Positions 55,818 through 64,000 of a stretch of 64,000 nucleotides of DNA are shown here, piece by piece. Every line of letters begins with the position of its first letter. Positions within the stretch are counted from its first letter, which is position 1. The notes beneath the pieces are model-generated. The model ran no database searches. It saw only the letters and a program-made list of their open reading frames with translations, and was not told the origin of the DNA. The position numbers were made by a program, and so were the translations under genes. The stretch spans positions 124,001 to 188,000 of the forward strand of contig NZ_BAGG01000266.1 in the NCBI RefSeq assembly GCF_000308695.1, written 5' to 3'. The DNA comes from Nocardia takedensis NBRC 100417 (lineage in GTDB: Bacteria; Actinomycetota; Actinomycetes; Mycobacteriales; Mycobacteriaceae).

Positions 55818-56975
55818 GTGCCCGAAACGACAACCCTGCCCACCGCCGCCCGCGTCGACATCGCCTTGCTCGCCGTGGCGGTGACGTGGGGGTCGAGCTA
55901 CGCGGTCGCCAAGGACGTCGTCACGCCGGACACCGTCTTCGGCTTCCTGGTCGCCCGGTTCGGCATCGCCGTCGCGGCGCTGTCGATCCCGCTGATCCCG
56001 AGCCTGCGCCGCACCACCCGCGCCGAATGCGGACTCGGCGTCGTGTTCGGCGCGATCCTCGCCGCGATCCTGGTCCTGGAGACCTCCGGCGTCACCCGGA
56101 CCTCCGCCGCCAACGCGGGCCTGATCATCTCGCTCACCATGGTCATCACGCCGTTGCTCGACCGCCCCCGCGAGTTGCCGCGCGCCTTCCACGCCGCCAC
56201 CGGCGCGGCCGTCCTGGGCGTCGTACTGCTCACGCAGGGTTCGGGTTTCGCCCTTCCCGGCCTCGGTGACCTGCTCGTGCTGCTGGCCGCCTGCACGCGC
56301 GCACTGCACGTCACCGCCATCGCGAGACTCACGGCGGGGCGCGAACACGACACCTCCCGGATGACCCTGATCCAGCTCGCCACGGTCTTGGCGGTCGCCG
56401 CTCCGCTCGCCGAGATCCACGGCGCCGGTCTCGCTCCCACGCTCGCGTCGATGACCGCGCCCGACTGGCTCCGCACCGCCTATCTCGCCCTGGCCTGCAC
56501 GATCTTCGCCTTCTACGCGCAGATGTGGGCCGTCCGCCACACCTCGCCCTCCCGCGTCGGACTCCTCCTGGGTACCGAACCCGTATGGGCGCTCACCTGC
56601 GGCCTTCTCCTCGTCGGGGAGGCGCTGACCCCGACCGGTCTCCTGGGCGCGGCCCTCGTCCTGGCCGGAACCACCTGGGGCCGAGGCATCGACACCGCCT
56701 TACGCGCCCGCCCAACGCCGGTAGTGACGGGGCCACCTCCTGGCTCCGCACGCCCCGGCAGCCGACCTCCGCCCAATGGCCACGGGCAAACCTCTGGCCT
56801 GACCACGAGAGTCCGGATCGCGAACGGTCCAACTCGGCCGAGCGGATGTCCGGGTCGTGAATACGGGTCCGTCCGGGACAGTGGTCGTCGATACTGGGGT
56901 GGACGGTGCGGGTGTCCCTGGTCCGCTCGTTCGGCGCGTTCGAGGAGGAACGATGGGGATTGCACTGACCGATGA
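55818..56975 (+). CDS. EamA/DMT family transporter with unusual C-terminal tail
   Basis: A 385-residue membrane protein. Ten membrane helices with the DMT pattern occupy residues about 10-295: IALLAVAVTWGSSYAVAKDVV, VRFGIAVAALSIPLIP-like, GVVFGAILAAILVLETSGVTRTSAANAGLIISLTMVITPLL and VGLLLGTEPVWALTCGLLLVGEALTPTGLLGAALVLAG. It ends helix 10 near residue 295. A further 90 residues (TPVVTGPPPGSARPGSRPPP onward) are Arg/Gly/Pro-rich, unlike the family, and overlap the next gene start by 23 bases. This tail probably results from a lost stop or frameshift. The GTG at 55818 is chosen; ATG 55764 lies upstream of the likely -10 (TACTCT, about 55789). Confidence 0.78.
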   Translation: MPETTTLPTAARVDIALLAVAVTWGSSYAVAKDVVTPDTVFGFLVARFGIAVAALSIPLIPSLRRTTRAECGLGVVFGAILAAILVLETSGVTRTSAANAGLIISLTMVITPLLDRPRELPRAFHAATGAAVLGVVLLTQGSGFALPGLGDLLVLLAACTRALHVTAIARLTAGREHDTSRMTLIQLATVLAVAAPLAEIHGAGLAPTLASMTAPDWLRTAYLALACTIFAFYAQMWAVRHTSPSRVGLLLGTEPVWALTCGLLLVGEALTPTGLLGAALVLAGTTWGRGIDTALRARPTPVVTGPPPGSARPGSRPPPNGHGQTSGLTTRVRIANGPTRPSGCPGREYGSVRDSGRRYWGGRCGCPWSARSARSRRNDGDCTDR

Positions 56976-59118
56976 GCATCGGGAACTGGGCGCGGTGGTG
57001 CGCGCGTTCCTGGTCGGGCACAAGGCGCGGGCGGCGGCCCGGGAGACGCTGGACGCGGCGGAGGAGTCGCCGCCGGGGTTCTGGTCGGAGCTGGGGTCGG
57101 TGGGGTGGTTGGGGCTGCACGTCGACGCGGAGTACGGCGGGTCCGGGTACGGGCTGCCGGAACTGGTCGTGGTGGTGGAGGAGTTCGGGCGGGCGGTGGC
57201 GCCCGGTCCGTTCGTGCCCACGGTGATCGTGTCGGCGGTGGTCTCGGCGCGCGGGAGCGCCGAGCAGAAGGCGCGGCTGCTGCCCGGTCTGGTGGACGGA
57301 AGCGTCACGGGGGCAGTCGGTTTCGGGGGTGATGTGCGGGTGGCCGACGGTCGGGTCGAGGGCTCGGCGGGCATCGTGCTCGGGGCGGGCAGCGCGGATC
57401 TGCTGCTGGTGACCGCCGGTGACGACGTCCTGATCGTGCCGCGCGACGCGGACGGTGTCTCGGTCGAGACGCCCGCGAACCTCGATCCGACGCGGCGGTC
57501 GGGGCGGGTCGATTTCGCCGGGGTGGACCTCGGCGCGGTGCAGGTGCTGCCCGGCGCGCGTGCCGCGGCGCTGGCGCGGGCCCGCACGCTGGTGGCGGCC
57601 GAGGCGGTCGGCGGCGCGTCGGACTGCGTGGAGGTGGCGGTCGACTACGCCAAGGTGCGCAAGCAGTTCGGGCGCGTCATCGGCACGTTCCAAGCCGTCA
57701 AACATCATTGCGCGAACATGCTGGTGGCCGCCGAGGCGGCGTTGGCGACCGTCTGGGATGCCGCGCGCGCCGCCGCCGACGACGAGCAACAGTTCGAGTT
57801 GATGGCGGCCGCGGCGGCGACCTTGGCGCTGCCCGCCTACGTGCACAACGCCGGACTCGAGATCCAGGTGCACGGCGGTATCGGGTTCACCTGGGAGCAC
57901 GACGCGCACCTGCACCTGCGGCGCGCCTTGACCGCGCGGGCGCTGCTGGGCGGCGACGGCCCGTCATGTGACGTGTTCGCGCGCACCGCGGACGGTGTGC
58001 GCCGCGACGACGCCTTGGACCTCCCGCCGGACAGCGAGGACCGGCGTGCCGCGATCCGAGCCGAGGCGGAGCGCTTCGCGGCCCTCGAGGGCGACGCGCG
58101 CCGCGACGAGTTGATCGCCACCGGCTATCTCATGCCGCACTGGCCGGAGCCGTGGGGTCGCGCCGCCGACGCCGTCGAACAGTTGTTGATCGAGGAGGAG
58201 TTCGCGCGCGCGGGTGTCCGCTCGCCGGACTATTCGATCACCGGGTGGGTCGTGCTGACGTTGATCCAGCACGGCACTCCCGACCAGATCGAGCGGTTCG
58301 TGGAGAAGGCTCTGCGCCAGGACGAAGTGTGGTGCCAGCTGTTCTCCGAACCGGACGCCGGGTCGGACGCGGCGGCGGTGAAGACCCGTGCGACCCGGGT
58401 GCCGGGCGGCTGGAAGATCGACGGCCAGAAGGTGTGGACCAGTGGCGCGCACTACGCCCAGCGCGGATTGGCCACGGTGCGCACCGATTTCGCGGCGTCC
58501 AAGCACGCGGGCATCACCACGGTCATCATCGATATGCAGGCGCCGGGCGTGCAGGTCCGGCCGTTGCGGATGCTGGTCGGCGGCTCGGAGTTCAACGAAG
58601 TGTTCTTCACCGACGTATTCGTGCCGGACGAGGACGTGGTGGGCGCGCCGGGCAGTGGGTGGACCGTGGCGCGAGCGACGTTGGGCAACGAGCGGGTCAG
58701 TATCGGCGGTGGGTCCGGGGCGGCGGCGTTCCCGGCGCGACTGTTGGTGGACGCCGTCACCCACCATCCCGCCCCGCTCGCCGACAGCGTCGTGCGGGTC
58801 GGGAAGTTCGTCGCCACCGATCACGCGTTGCGCCTGCTGAATCTGCGGCGGGCGGCGCGCAGCGTGACGGGCGCGGGACCGGGTCCGGAGGGCAACATCA
58901 CCAAATTGATGGTCGCCGAACATGTCGTGGAGCGGGCCGCGATCCTGGCCGAACTGACCGGCCCCGATCTGGCCTTGGTCGACGGACCGGCCGCGACCGC
59001 GGGTCTCATGGCGCTGGGCGCGCGCGGGATGGCCATCGCGGGCGGCACGTCCGAGGTGACCCGCAATCAGATCGCGGAGCGCATCCTCGGTCTCCCGCGC
59101 GACCCGCTGATCGACTGA
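56953..59118 (+). CDS. Fused double acyl-CoA dehydrogenase
   Basis: A 721-residue protein with two acyl-CoA dehydrogenase units. The first (about 1-345) has EYGGSGYGLPELVVVVEEFGRAVAPGPF, DYAKVRKQFGRVIGTFQAVKH and EIQVHGGIGFTWEHDAHLHLRR. The second (about 370-721) has WCQLFSEPDAGSDAAAVKTRA, the family signature around FAD, GGWKIDGQKVWTSGA, EVFFTDVFVPDEDVVG and AGGTSEVTRNQIAERILGLPRD. FAD-dependent alpha,beta-oxidation of a large or branched acyl-CoA is likely. Fusions resemble heterodimeric sterol/terpenoid-type ACADs. GAGGAGGAACG precedes the ATG. CoA-transferase and AtuA-like genes face it from the right. Confidence 0.86.
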   Translation: MGIALTDEHRELGAVVRAFLVGHKARAAARETLDAAEESPPGFWSELGSVGWLGLHVDAEYGGSGYGLPELVVVVEEFGRAVAPGPFVPTVIVSAVVSARGSAEQKARLLPGLVDGSVTGAVGFGGDVRVADGRVEGSAGIVLGAGSADLLLVTAGDDVLIVPRDADGVSVETPANLDPTRRSGRVDFAGVDLGAVQVLPGARAAALARARTLVAAEAVGGASDCVEVAVDYAKVRKQFGRVIGTFQAVKHHCANMLVAAEAALATVWDAARAAADDEQQFELMAAAAATLALPAYVHNAGLEIQVHGGIGFTWEHDAHLHLRRALTARALLGGDGPSCDVFARTADGVRRDDALDLPPDSEDRRAAIRAEAERFAALEGDARRDELIATGYLMPHWPEPWGRAADAVEQLLIEEEFARAGVRSPDYSITGWVVLTLIQHGTPDQIERFVEKALRQDEVWCQLFSEPDAGSDAAAVKTRATRVPGGWKIDGQKVWTSGAHYAQRGLATVRTDFAASKHAGITTVIIDMQAPGVQVRPLRMLVGGSEFNEVFFTDVFVPDEDVVGAPGSGWTVARATLGNERVSIGGGSGAAAFPARLLVDAVTHHPAPLADSVVRVGKFVATDHALRLLNLRRAARSVTGAGPGPEGNITKLMVAEHVVERAAILAELTGPDLALVDGPAATAGLMALGARGMAIAGGTSEVTRNQIAERILGLPRDPLID

Positions 59119-59149
59119 ACCGCACGGGGATAGGCCGCGCGGTGTCGGA

Positions 59150-60637
59150 TCAGGCGTCGAGCCATTCGGCTCGCGACGACCCGCGCGGCACCAGGACGGT
59201 GCGGTAGCGACCGGGCGTGCCGCTCATCCGGATCTGTTCGGTGACGCCCTGGTACCGGCCCAACGGCGTGTCGGCGGTGAAGGTCTCGGGGGCGAGGTAG
59301 CGGTGGCGCTCGTCGCTGTCGGCGATCTCGTGCGCGTACTGCCTGTCGAATACGCCCATGCCGAGAATCCACAGCGCGGCGCGGGTCAGCGAGACGTGCA
59401 CGCGGTAGCTGCCGCCGTCGCGGGCGCGCCGCGCAAGCGCTTCGACGATGCCCGCGGTGAGCAGCCACGAGACGATGTAGTCGTTGACCACCAGGATCGG
59501 CGGCAGGGCGGGGACGCCGTCTTCGCCTTCGAGCAGCATCATCCCGGTCAGACTGCCCGCGGTCTGGTCGAAGCCGACCCGGCCCGCCCACGGACCGGAT
59601 TCGCCGTTGAGCGAGGCGGTGGCGTGGATGATGCCCGGACGTTCGTGGGCGACCTGGTCGGCGGACAGTCCGAGCGAGTCGAGGTAGCCGGGTCGCCGGT
59701 TGGCGTAGAAGACGTCCGCCTCGGCGAGCAGTGCGCGGATGCGCCGCGCGCCGTCCTCGGTGTAGGGGCTGACGGTCGCCGAGCGCACGCCGACGTTGGC
59801 GCTGACGTAGGTGGCGTCGTGCTCGAATTCGGTGGGACGCCACAGGTTCAGCGCGTCCGCGCCGTGCAGGGCCAGCGCGCGGCCGACGCCCGCGCCCGCG
59901 ATCACGTGGCCCATCCCGAGGGCGCGCACTCCCGAGAGCGGCTGGTCGCCCCCGGCGGGCAGCGGGATCGGATCGCTGTCACCGATCCTGGTGATCTCGA
60001 CGAGCGGCAGGTCGGCCAGCACCTCGCGGTAGTGCGGTTCGGCCAGGATCTCGGTGACATCGCGCAGGACGGGCAACACCACCCCGGCGTCCACGCCCGC
60101 CGCCTCGAGGTCGGCGCTGTTCCACCTCGCGACGGCCTTGGCGACCGCGGCGTCCTCGTCGGGCACGCCGAGCAGTCGCTGCGCGCGCACCTTGATCTTC
60201 GGGTACGGGTTGAGCGGCATGACCCAGCGATCGTCGGCGGTCGGGTAGAAGCGGAAGCCGAGCGCGTTGGACGGGTTGGCGGGTGTGCCCGCGGGATAGC
60301 CGTTGACCAACTCCCAGCGGCGATCGTAGAAGGGGCACAGGCGATGCGGCGCGCTGCGCAGGTCCGCGGTGATGTCCTGCCCGTCGCCGCCGCGCAGTCG
60401 CCAGAGTTTCGCGACGGCCACCGATTTGGCCGCCAGCGCCAGCGCGGACGCGCCGCCGAGTCGCAAGGTGCTGGGGACCACCGGGTCCGCGCCCAGGAAG
60501 GTGATCCGGCCGCCCGCGTCGTCGGCGGTCTGTCCGATGCCCGCCAGCACCTGCTCCAGTTCCCGGTGCGGGTCGAAGGCGTCGTCGGTGGCCGGGTGGG
60601 CGACGGCGGCGGTGAGCCGTTCGGTCAGCGAGGTCAA
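59150..60637 (-). CDS. CaiB/BaiF family CoA transferase
   Basis: A 495-residue CoA-transferase (formyl-CoA transferase family). Segments are GVRALGMGHVIAGAGVGRALALHGADALNL (family N-domain start), ANVGVRSATVSPYTEDGARRIRALLAEADVFYANRRPGYLDSLGLS with the DVFYANRRPG loop, GPWAGRVGFDQTAGSLTGMM, and HVSLTRAALWILGMGVFDRQ. The first 200 residues form an N-terminal extension not found in short CaiB proteins. The TTG start at 60637 overlaps the upstream TGA (TTGA) and has AGGAGTC before it, so translation is coupled to the AtuA-like gene. It transfers CoA to an unknown acid, probably of a terpenoid-like catabolic route. Confidence 0.8.
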   Translation of the reverse strand: MTSLTERLTAAVAHPATDDAFDPHRELEQVLAGIGQTADDAGGRITFLGADPVVPSTLRLGGASALALAAKSVAVAKLWRLRGGDGQDITADLRSAPHRLCPFYDRRWELVNGYPAGTPANPSNALGFRFYPTADDRWVMPLNPYPKIKVRAQRLLGVPDEDAAVAKAVARWNSADLEAAGVDAGVVLPVLRDVTEILAEPHYREVLADLPLVEITRIGDSDPIPLPAGGDQPLSGVRALGMGHVIAGAGVGRALALHGADALNLWRPTEFEHDATYVSANVGVRSATVSPYTEDGARRIRALLAEADVFYANRRPGYLDSLGLSADQVAHERPGIIHATASLNGESGPWAGRVGFDQTAGSLTGMMLLEGEDGVPALPPILVVNDYIVSWLLTAGIVEALARRARDGGSYRVHVSLTRAALWILGMGVFDRQYAHEIADSDERHRYLAPETFTADTPLGRYQGVTEQIRMSGTPGRYRTVLVPRGSSRAEWLDA

Positions 60638-62421
60638 CGGGTCGACTCCTGGGTCGTCGCGGTGAGCAGGTCTTCGGGGACGGGCACGCGGCGCGCGCGC
60701 ACGTATTCGCCGATCGCCTTGCCCACCTGGTCGATTCGGGTGTTGGCGGAGCCGCCCGCGCCGAGCAGTCCGCGCAGCACGAAATGCACCGCGCGCAGGT
60801 CGGGGAATTCGTGCCGGACGATGTCGAGGTCGGCGGCCTCGGGGATCAGCGTCCTGATCCGGTCGGTGCTCAGGTAGGCGCGCAGCCACGGCCACACCCG
60901 CGCGTCGGCGGTCCAGATCCCGAGATTGCTGTTGCCGCCCTTGTCGCCGCTGCGCGCGTGCGCGACCGTCCCGAGGGGGACTTCGCGCACCCGCTCGGCG
61001 GCCGGGGCGGGATCGGGTTCCGGATGCTCGGGTTGACGCGCGGTCTCGGTCCGCGCCGGCGGGTCGACGGTGAGTTCGCTGCCGTCGTCGAGTCGGACGC
61101 GGTGCGCGAGCGCGGCTTGGGGGAGCAGGCCCGGCCAGAACTCGACGCGCGGTCGCGGGGTGGTGTTCAGCCCGGCCGCGACATCGTGGAAATAGCCCGG
61201 AATGCTCTGGAGGTACAGGCCGCCGAGTCGGCGCGCGAGATCGGCGCGGTCCAGCGCTCCGGCGGTGGGCGCGGTCAGCATGACGCGCACCGCCACCGTC
61301 GCCGCCCACTGCGAGGCCGGGTCGGGGTCGGGTGCGCCGATGGTCGTCAGGTGCACCGTGACGTCCTCGGGCAGATCGTGTTCGAGTTGGGCCCGCAGCA
61401 GGTCGACCTTCTCCGCCACGTGCGGCGCGGTCACGTAGACCGTGTTCACGATCGTGTATCCGACGGGGGCGAACAGCGCGACTTTGGTGGTGGGTGGCGG
61501 GGGACCGCCGCGCGCGCCGCTCACCAAAACCCGGTCCGGTCCGGCCGCGGTGACCCGCACATCGTCCAGGCGCACACTGACGTCCGGGTTCAGATACAGC
61601 GGCCCTTGGATCTCGTAGACCACCTGCGCGGTGACGGTGTCCGGGGTGACCGTGCCGCCGTCGCGCGCGTGTTTGGTGACGACGCAATTGCCGTCGGCGG
61701 CGATCTCCGCGAGCGGGAATCCGGGGACGACGCGATCGGGGATGTCGAGGAAGCCCGAGAAGTTGCCGCCGACGGCGTGCGGACCGCATTCGATGATGTG
61801 TCCGGCGACGACGGCCCCCGCCAGTGCGTCCCAGTCCTCGGGCGACCAGTCGTGCCACCAGGCGGCGGGCCCGACGGTCAGCGACGCGTCGGTGACGCGC
61901 CCGCAGACCACGATGTCCGCGCCGGCGCGCAGGGCGGCGGCGATGCCCCAGCCGCCGAGGTAGGCGTTGGCCGCGAAGGGCGTGGCGGCCCAGTCGGCGA
62001 GCGCCGCGCCGGTGTCGAGGTGGTCGAAACGATGACCCGCCGCCCGTAGGCTCGCCAGGTCGGCCAGGATGTTGTCGCCTTCGATGTGGGCAACCCGCAG
62101 TGCCACGCCCGCCGCCGCGATCTCGGCGCGCAGCACCTCGGCCAGTATCGCGGGCCGGAAGCCGCCCGCGTTGGTGACGACCTTGATCCCGCGCTCCGCG
62201 ATCGCCCCGAGGTGCGGGCGCAGTTGGTCGACGAAATACTCCACGTACCCGCGACTCGGATCGCGATGGTGGGCGGCCGAGAGCGAGGCGAGGGTGATCT
62301 CGGCCAGGTAGTCGCCGACCAGCACGTCGAACGGGTCGCCGCCCATCGCCTCGTCGAACGCGCTGAAGCGGTCACCGTAGTAGCCGGAGAAATTCGCTAC
62401 GCGGACGGGCTGCCTGGCCAT
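60634..62421 (-). CDS. Acyclic terpene utilisation AtuA-like protein (DUF1446)
   Basis: A 595-residue protein. Residues 1-about 460 match AtuA/DUF1446: VRVANFSGYYGDRFSAFDEAMGGDPFDVLVGDYLAEITLA, KVVTNAGGFRPAILAEVL, VCGRVTDASLTVGPAAWWHDW and GHIIECGPHAVGGNFSGF. The last 100 residues match the AtuA-like ferredoxin-fold domain: LGTVAHARSGDKGGNSNLGIW and IRTLIPEAADLDIVRHEFPDL. AtuA is required in Pseudomonas for citronellol/geraniol use, but its reaction is not known. It is the first gene of a leftward operon with the CoA transferase and is divergent from a LysR gene. TTCGCGAA (62491-62498) in the 131-base gap is a possible LysR site. Confidence 0.84.
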   Translation of the reverse strand: MARQPVRVANFSGYYGDRFSAFDEAMGGDPFDVLVGDYLAEITLASLSAAHHRDPSRGYVEYFVDQLRPHLGAIAERGIKVVTNAGGFRPAILAEVLRAEIAAAGVALRVAHIEGDNILADLASLRAAGHRFDHLDTGAALADWAATPFAANAYLGGWGIAAALRAGADIVVCGRVTDASLTVGPAAWWHDWSPEDWDALAGAVVAGHIIECGPHAVGGNFSGFLDIPDRVVPGFPLAEIAADGNCVVTKHARDGGTVTPDTVTAQVVYEIQGPLYLNPDVSVRLDDVRVTAAGPDRVLVSGARGGPPPPTTKVALFAPVGYTIVNTVYVTAPHVAEKVDLLRAQLEHDLPEDVTVHLTTIGAPDPDPASQWAATVAVRVMLTAPTAGALDRADLARRLGGLYLQSIPGYFHDVAAGLNTTPRPRVEFWPGLLPQAALAHRVRLDDGSELTVDPPARTETARQPEHPEPDPAPAAERVREVPLGTVAHARSGDKGGNSNLGIWTADARVWPWLRAYLSTDRIRTLIPEAADLDIVRHEFPDLRAVHFVLRGLLGAGGSANTRIDQVGKAIGEYVRARRVPVPEDLLTATTQESTR

Positions 62422-62552
62422 CGGCCACCTCCTCGTGGTCGGGATGTCCGCTCAGGCTAGGGCGCGGCCGCGGCCGGTCACCAGCATCGTTTCGCGAAGG
62501 TGGAGATGACCGGATCGGTCCTGGCGCGGGGGCCGCGGATAAGGTAGCGGCT

Positions 62553-63485
62553 GTGGACCTACTGCACCTGCGCTACTTCGTCGCGGTGGCCGAGGAACGG
62601 AGTTTCACGCGCGCGGCGGTCCGCTTGCACATGGCGGCCTCACCGCTGAGTCAGCGCGTCAAGGAATTGGAGCGCGAATTCGGCGTGGCCCTGTTCGTGC
62701 GCGCCCACCACCGCATCGATCTCACCGAGGCGGGCGCGGCGCTGCTGCCGCGCGCGATCGACGTCCTGGCGCGCGCCGACGCACTGCCCGCACTCGTGCG
62801 CGAAGTGCGCGCGGACACCGTGCGCACCGCGGTCGTCGGGATTGCGCCGGAGGTCTCGGCGCAGGTCCGCGACACGTTCCTGGCCGAACTGGCGCACCGG
62901 CACCCGGACATCGCGCCGCGCCTGGTCCCGGCCAGCACCGAACCCCTGCTGCGGGATCTGCGCGCGGGCAAGGTCGACCTCGCCCTGGTACACGGCCCGG
63001 TCGGCGGAACCGATATCGGCACCTCGCTGATCGAACGGCAACCGGTCGGCGTCGCGGTCGGCGTCGGCGCGGTGGCCGCCGACCGCACCTCGGTCCGCCT
63101 GGCCGAGTTGACCGGCATCGCCTTCGCCTCGATCAACCACTCGGCCGCACCGGAGATCTACCGCGACCTGGACCGCCTGCTCGACCGGCACGGCATCCGT
63201 GAGCGCGTCACCCTCGGCGGGGACAATTTCGCCGGCTTGGTGCACCTGGTCGCCACCGGTCAGGCGTTCACCCTCGTCGGACTCGGCAACGGGATGGTCA
63301 ACCGTCTCTTCCACGGCGAACCGGTGCGCATCCTGCCCATCGAGGGCATGCGCGCGCGGATCAGCACCGTCGCCGCCTGGCGGGAGAACCGCGCGCGAAC
63401 CGAGCGATTGGTGACCGAACTGGTCGCCGCGGTCGCCGATCTGCGTCTCGGGCCGTCCCCGACCGCCGACCGCGAGGCCGGCTGA
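62553..63485 (+). CDS. LysR family transcriptional regulator
   Basis: A 310-residue regulator. The N-terminal HTH is LHLRYFVAVAEERSFTRAAVRLHMAASPLSQRVKELEREFGVALFVRAHHRIDLTEAGAAL-like. The effector domain starts VRTAVVGIAPEVSAQVRDTFLAEL. It is divergent from the AtuA-CoA-transferase operon and most likely activates it. GTG start at 62553; the preceding gap contains the palindrome TTCGCGAA. The inducer is probably a terpenoid acid or its CoA ester (inference from context). Confidence 0.87.
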   Translation: MDLLHLRYFVAVAEERSFTRAAVRLHMAASPLSQRVKELEREFGVALFVRAHHRIDLTEAGAALLPRAIDVLARADALPALVREVRADTVRTAVVGIAPEVSAQVRDTFLAELAHRHPDIAPRLVPASTEPLLRDLRAGKVDLALVHGPVGGTDIGTSLIERQPVGVAVGVGAVAADRTSVRLAELTGIAFASINHSAAPEIYRDLDRLLDRHGIRERVTLGGDNFAGLVHLVATGQAFTLVGLGNGMVNRLFHGEPVRILPIEGMRARISTVAAWRENRARTERLVTELVAAVADLRLGPSPTADREAG

Positions 63486-63492
63486 CCCACGG

Positions 63493-64000
63493 TCAGGGTT
63501 GCGGGGCGTAGCGCAGGATGCCCGCGGCCTGGACGCCGTCGGGAAGGTCCTCGGCGCGCACGGCCAGCACCCGACCGCCGGTGAGCAGGACCCGGCGGCT
63601 GACCTCGTCCAGCACGCCGGGCGCGCCGCCGTTGGCCGCGCCGCCGAAATCGACCGCGCCGTCCGGCGATATCGAACCGGGGACCGAGGCGTCCATGTCG
63701 ACCAGCAGCGTGTCCACCGCGCCCGCCGAGGCGGCCCGGGCCAGATCCGACAGGTCGGTGGCGGCGCGTCCTTCGCTGCCGCGCTGTCCCAGCAGATCGA
63801 CCAGATCGGCGAGTTCCTCGGCGTAGTGCCGGTCGAGGATTTCGCGGGACCGGTCGGCCAGTTCCTGGTCGGAGGTCTTCTCCGGGTTGCCGGGGATGCT
63901 CTCGGGCAACAGGTTGTCGTAGCTGTTGACCGAGCGGAACAGCGCGTCGGTGGGTTCGGCGGCGGCCAGGATCAGCGGGACGTGGCGGCCCGCGAGCACA
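63493..64000 (-). CDS. baeRF-type protein, C-terminal part (runs off window)
   Basis: The last 169 residues of a leftward gene that begins outside the window. The visible sequence PLILAAAEPTDALFRSVNSYDNLLPESIPGN, then TSDQELADRSREILDRHYAEELA, ATDLSDLARAASAGAVDTLLVDMDASVPGSI and RRVLLTGGRVLAVRAEDLPDG matches the bacterial release-factor-like (baeRF) family as I recall it. These proteins resemble the stalled-ribosome release factors eRF1/Pelota and are suggested to act on ribosomes. The full length cannot be judged. Convergent with the LysR gene, with 7 bases between stops. Confidence 0.65.
   Translation of the reverse strand, partial: VLAGRHVPLILAAAEPTDALFRSVNSYDNLLPESIPGNPEKTSDQELADRSREILDRHYAEELADLVDLLGQRGSEGRAATDLSDLARAASAGAVDTLLVDMDASVPGSISPDGAVDFGGAANGGAPGVLDEVSRRVLLTGGRVLAVRAEDLPDGVQAAGILRYAPQP

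Noticed and set aside
59150..61858. Extension of the CoA transferase to about 900 residues
   Set aside because: The upstream part is an out-of-frame shadow of the AtuA-like gene. The TTG start at 60637 with AGGAGTC and TTGA overlap is more natural.

Overview
The window is high-GC DNA with densely packed genes, many GTG starts and GGAGG-type ribosome binding sites. Lsr2, ANTAR and PucR regulators, PASTA and other lipoproteins, a SigB/SigF-type sigma factor with partner-switching proteins, and a latex-clearing protein together suggest a chromosome of the order Mycobacteriales, most likely Nocardia or a close relative (inference). I see no rRNA, tRNA, CRISPR array, intact insertion sequence or prophage.

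Layout. 1-5 kb: two ANTAR RNA-binding regulators, a SigB/SigF-type sigma factor, a GlsB-like stress membrane protein and a structured non-coding gap. 5-15 kb: a MarR-controlled drug efflux pump, a lipoprotein peptidase, a TetR-controlled Rieske oxygenase/reductase pair, a PucR regulator and an aldehyde dehydrogenase. 16-23 kb: a rubber oxygenase (Lcp), PhoU, a potassium channel, a methyltransferase, a CHASE3-type sensor kinase and Lsr2. 23-31 kb: MarR and TetR regulators and a giant single-chain biotin-dependent carboxylase. 31-37 kb: a complete branched-chain-amino-acid-type ABC transporter with fused permeases. 37-41 kb: a TetR-crcB-crcB operon and a Pro/Thr/Ser/Gly-rich secreted repeat protein. 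41-50 kb: an IS30-HTH/MarR fusion, an anti-sigma/anti-anti-sigma pair, a molybdenum aldehyde dehydrogenase operon (Pao type) and small stress-type proteins and lipoproteins. 50-64 kb: CorA, a phospholipase D-like synthase, hemerythrin, methyltransferases, an EamA exporter, and a CoA-thioester catabolic cluster (double acyl-CoA dehydrogenase, CoA transferase, AtuA-like protein, two LysR regulators).

How the genes work together. The main theme is stress regulation. A sigma-B/F-like sigma factor (1954-2769), an RsbW-like kinase (41859-42287) and an RsbV-like antagonist (42503-42847) are all present. Several unrelated transcription units carry GTTY/GNNT-N14-16-GGGTAK boxes: the sigma gene itself (variant), glsB, PucR, a small frameshifted gene, the Pao-type operon and the DUF3072 gene. 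A second theme is local one-component control with visible operators. The clearest is the TetR gene at 24168: its promoter and that of the 1,819-residue carboxylase share the same spacing of -35, -10 and a GGTGAAC-N5-TCACC palindrome. A third theme is oxidation of hydrophobic carbon: Lcp, aldehyde dehydrogenases, a Rieske oxygenase, and acyl-CoA and terpene-type enzymes.

Limits: all calls come from reading the sequence and translations. No database search was run, and start codons are choices based on visible Shine-Dalgarno sequences.
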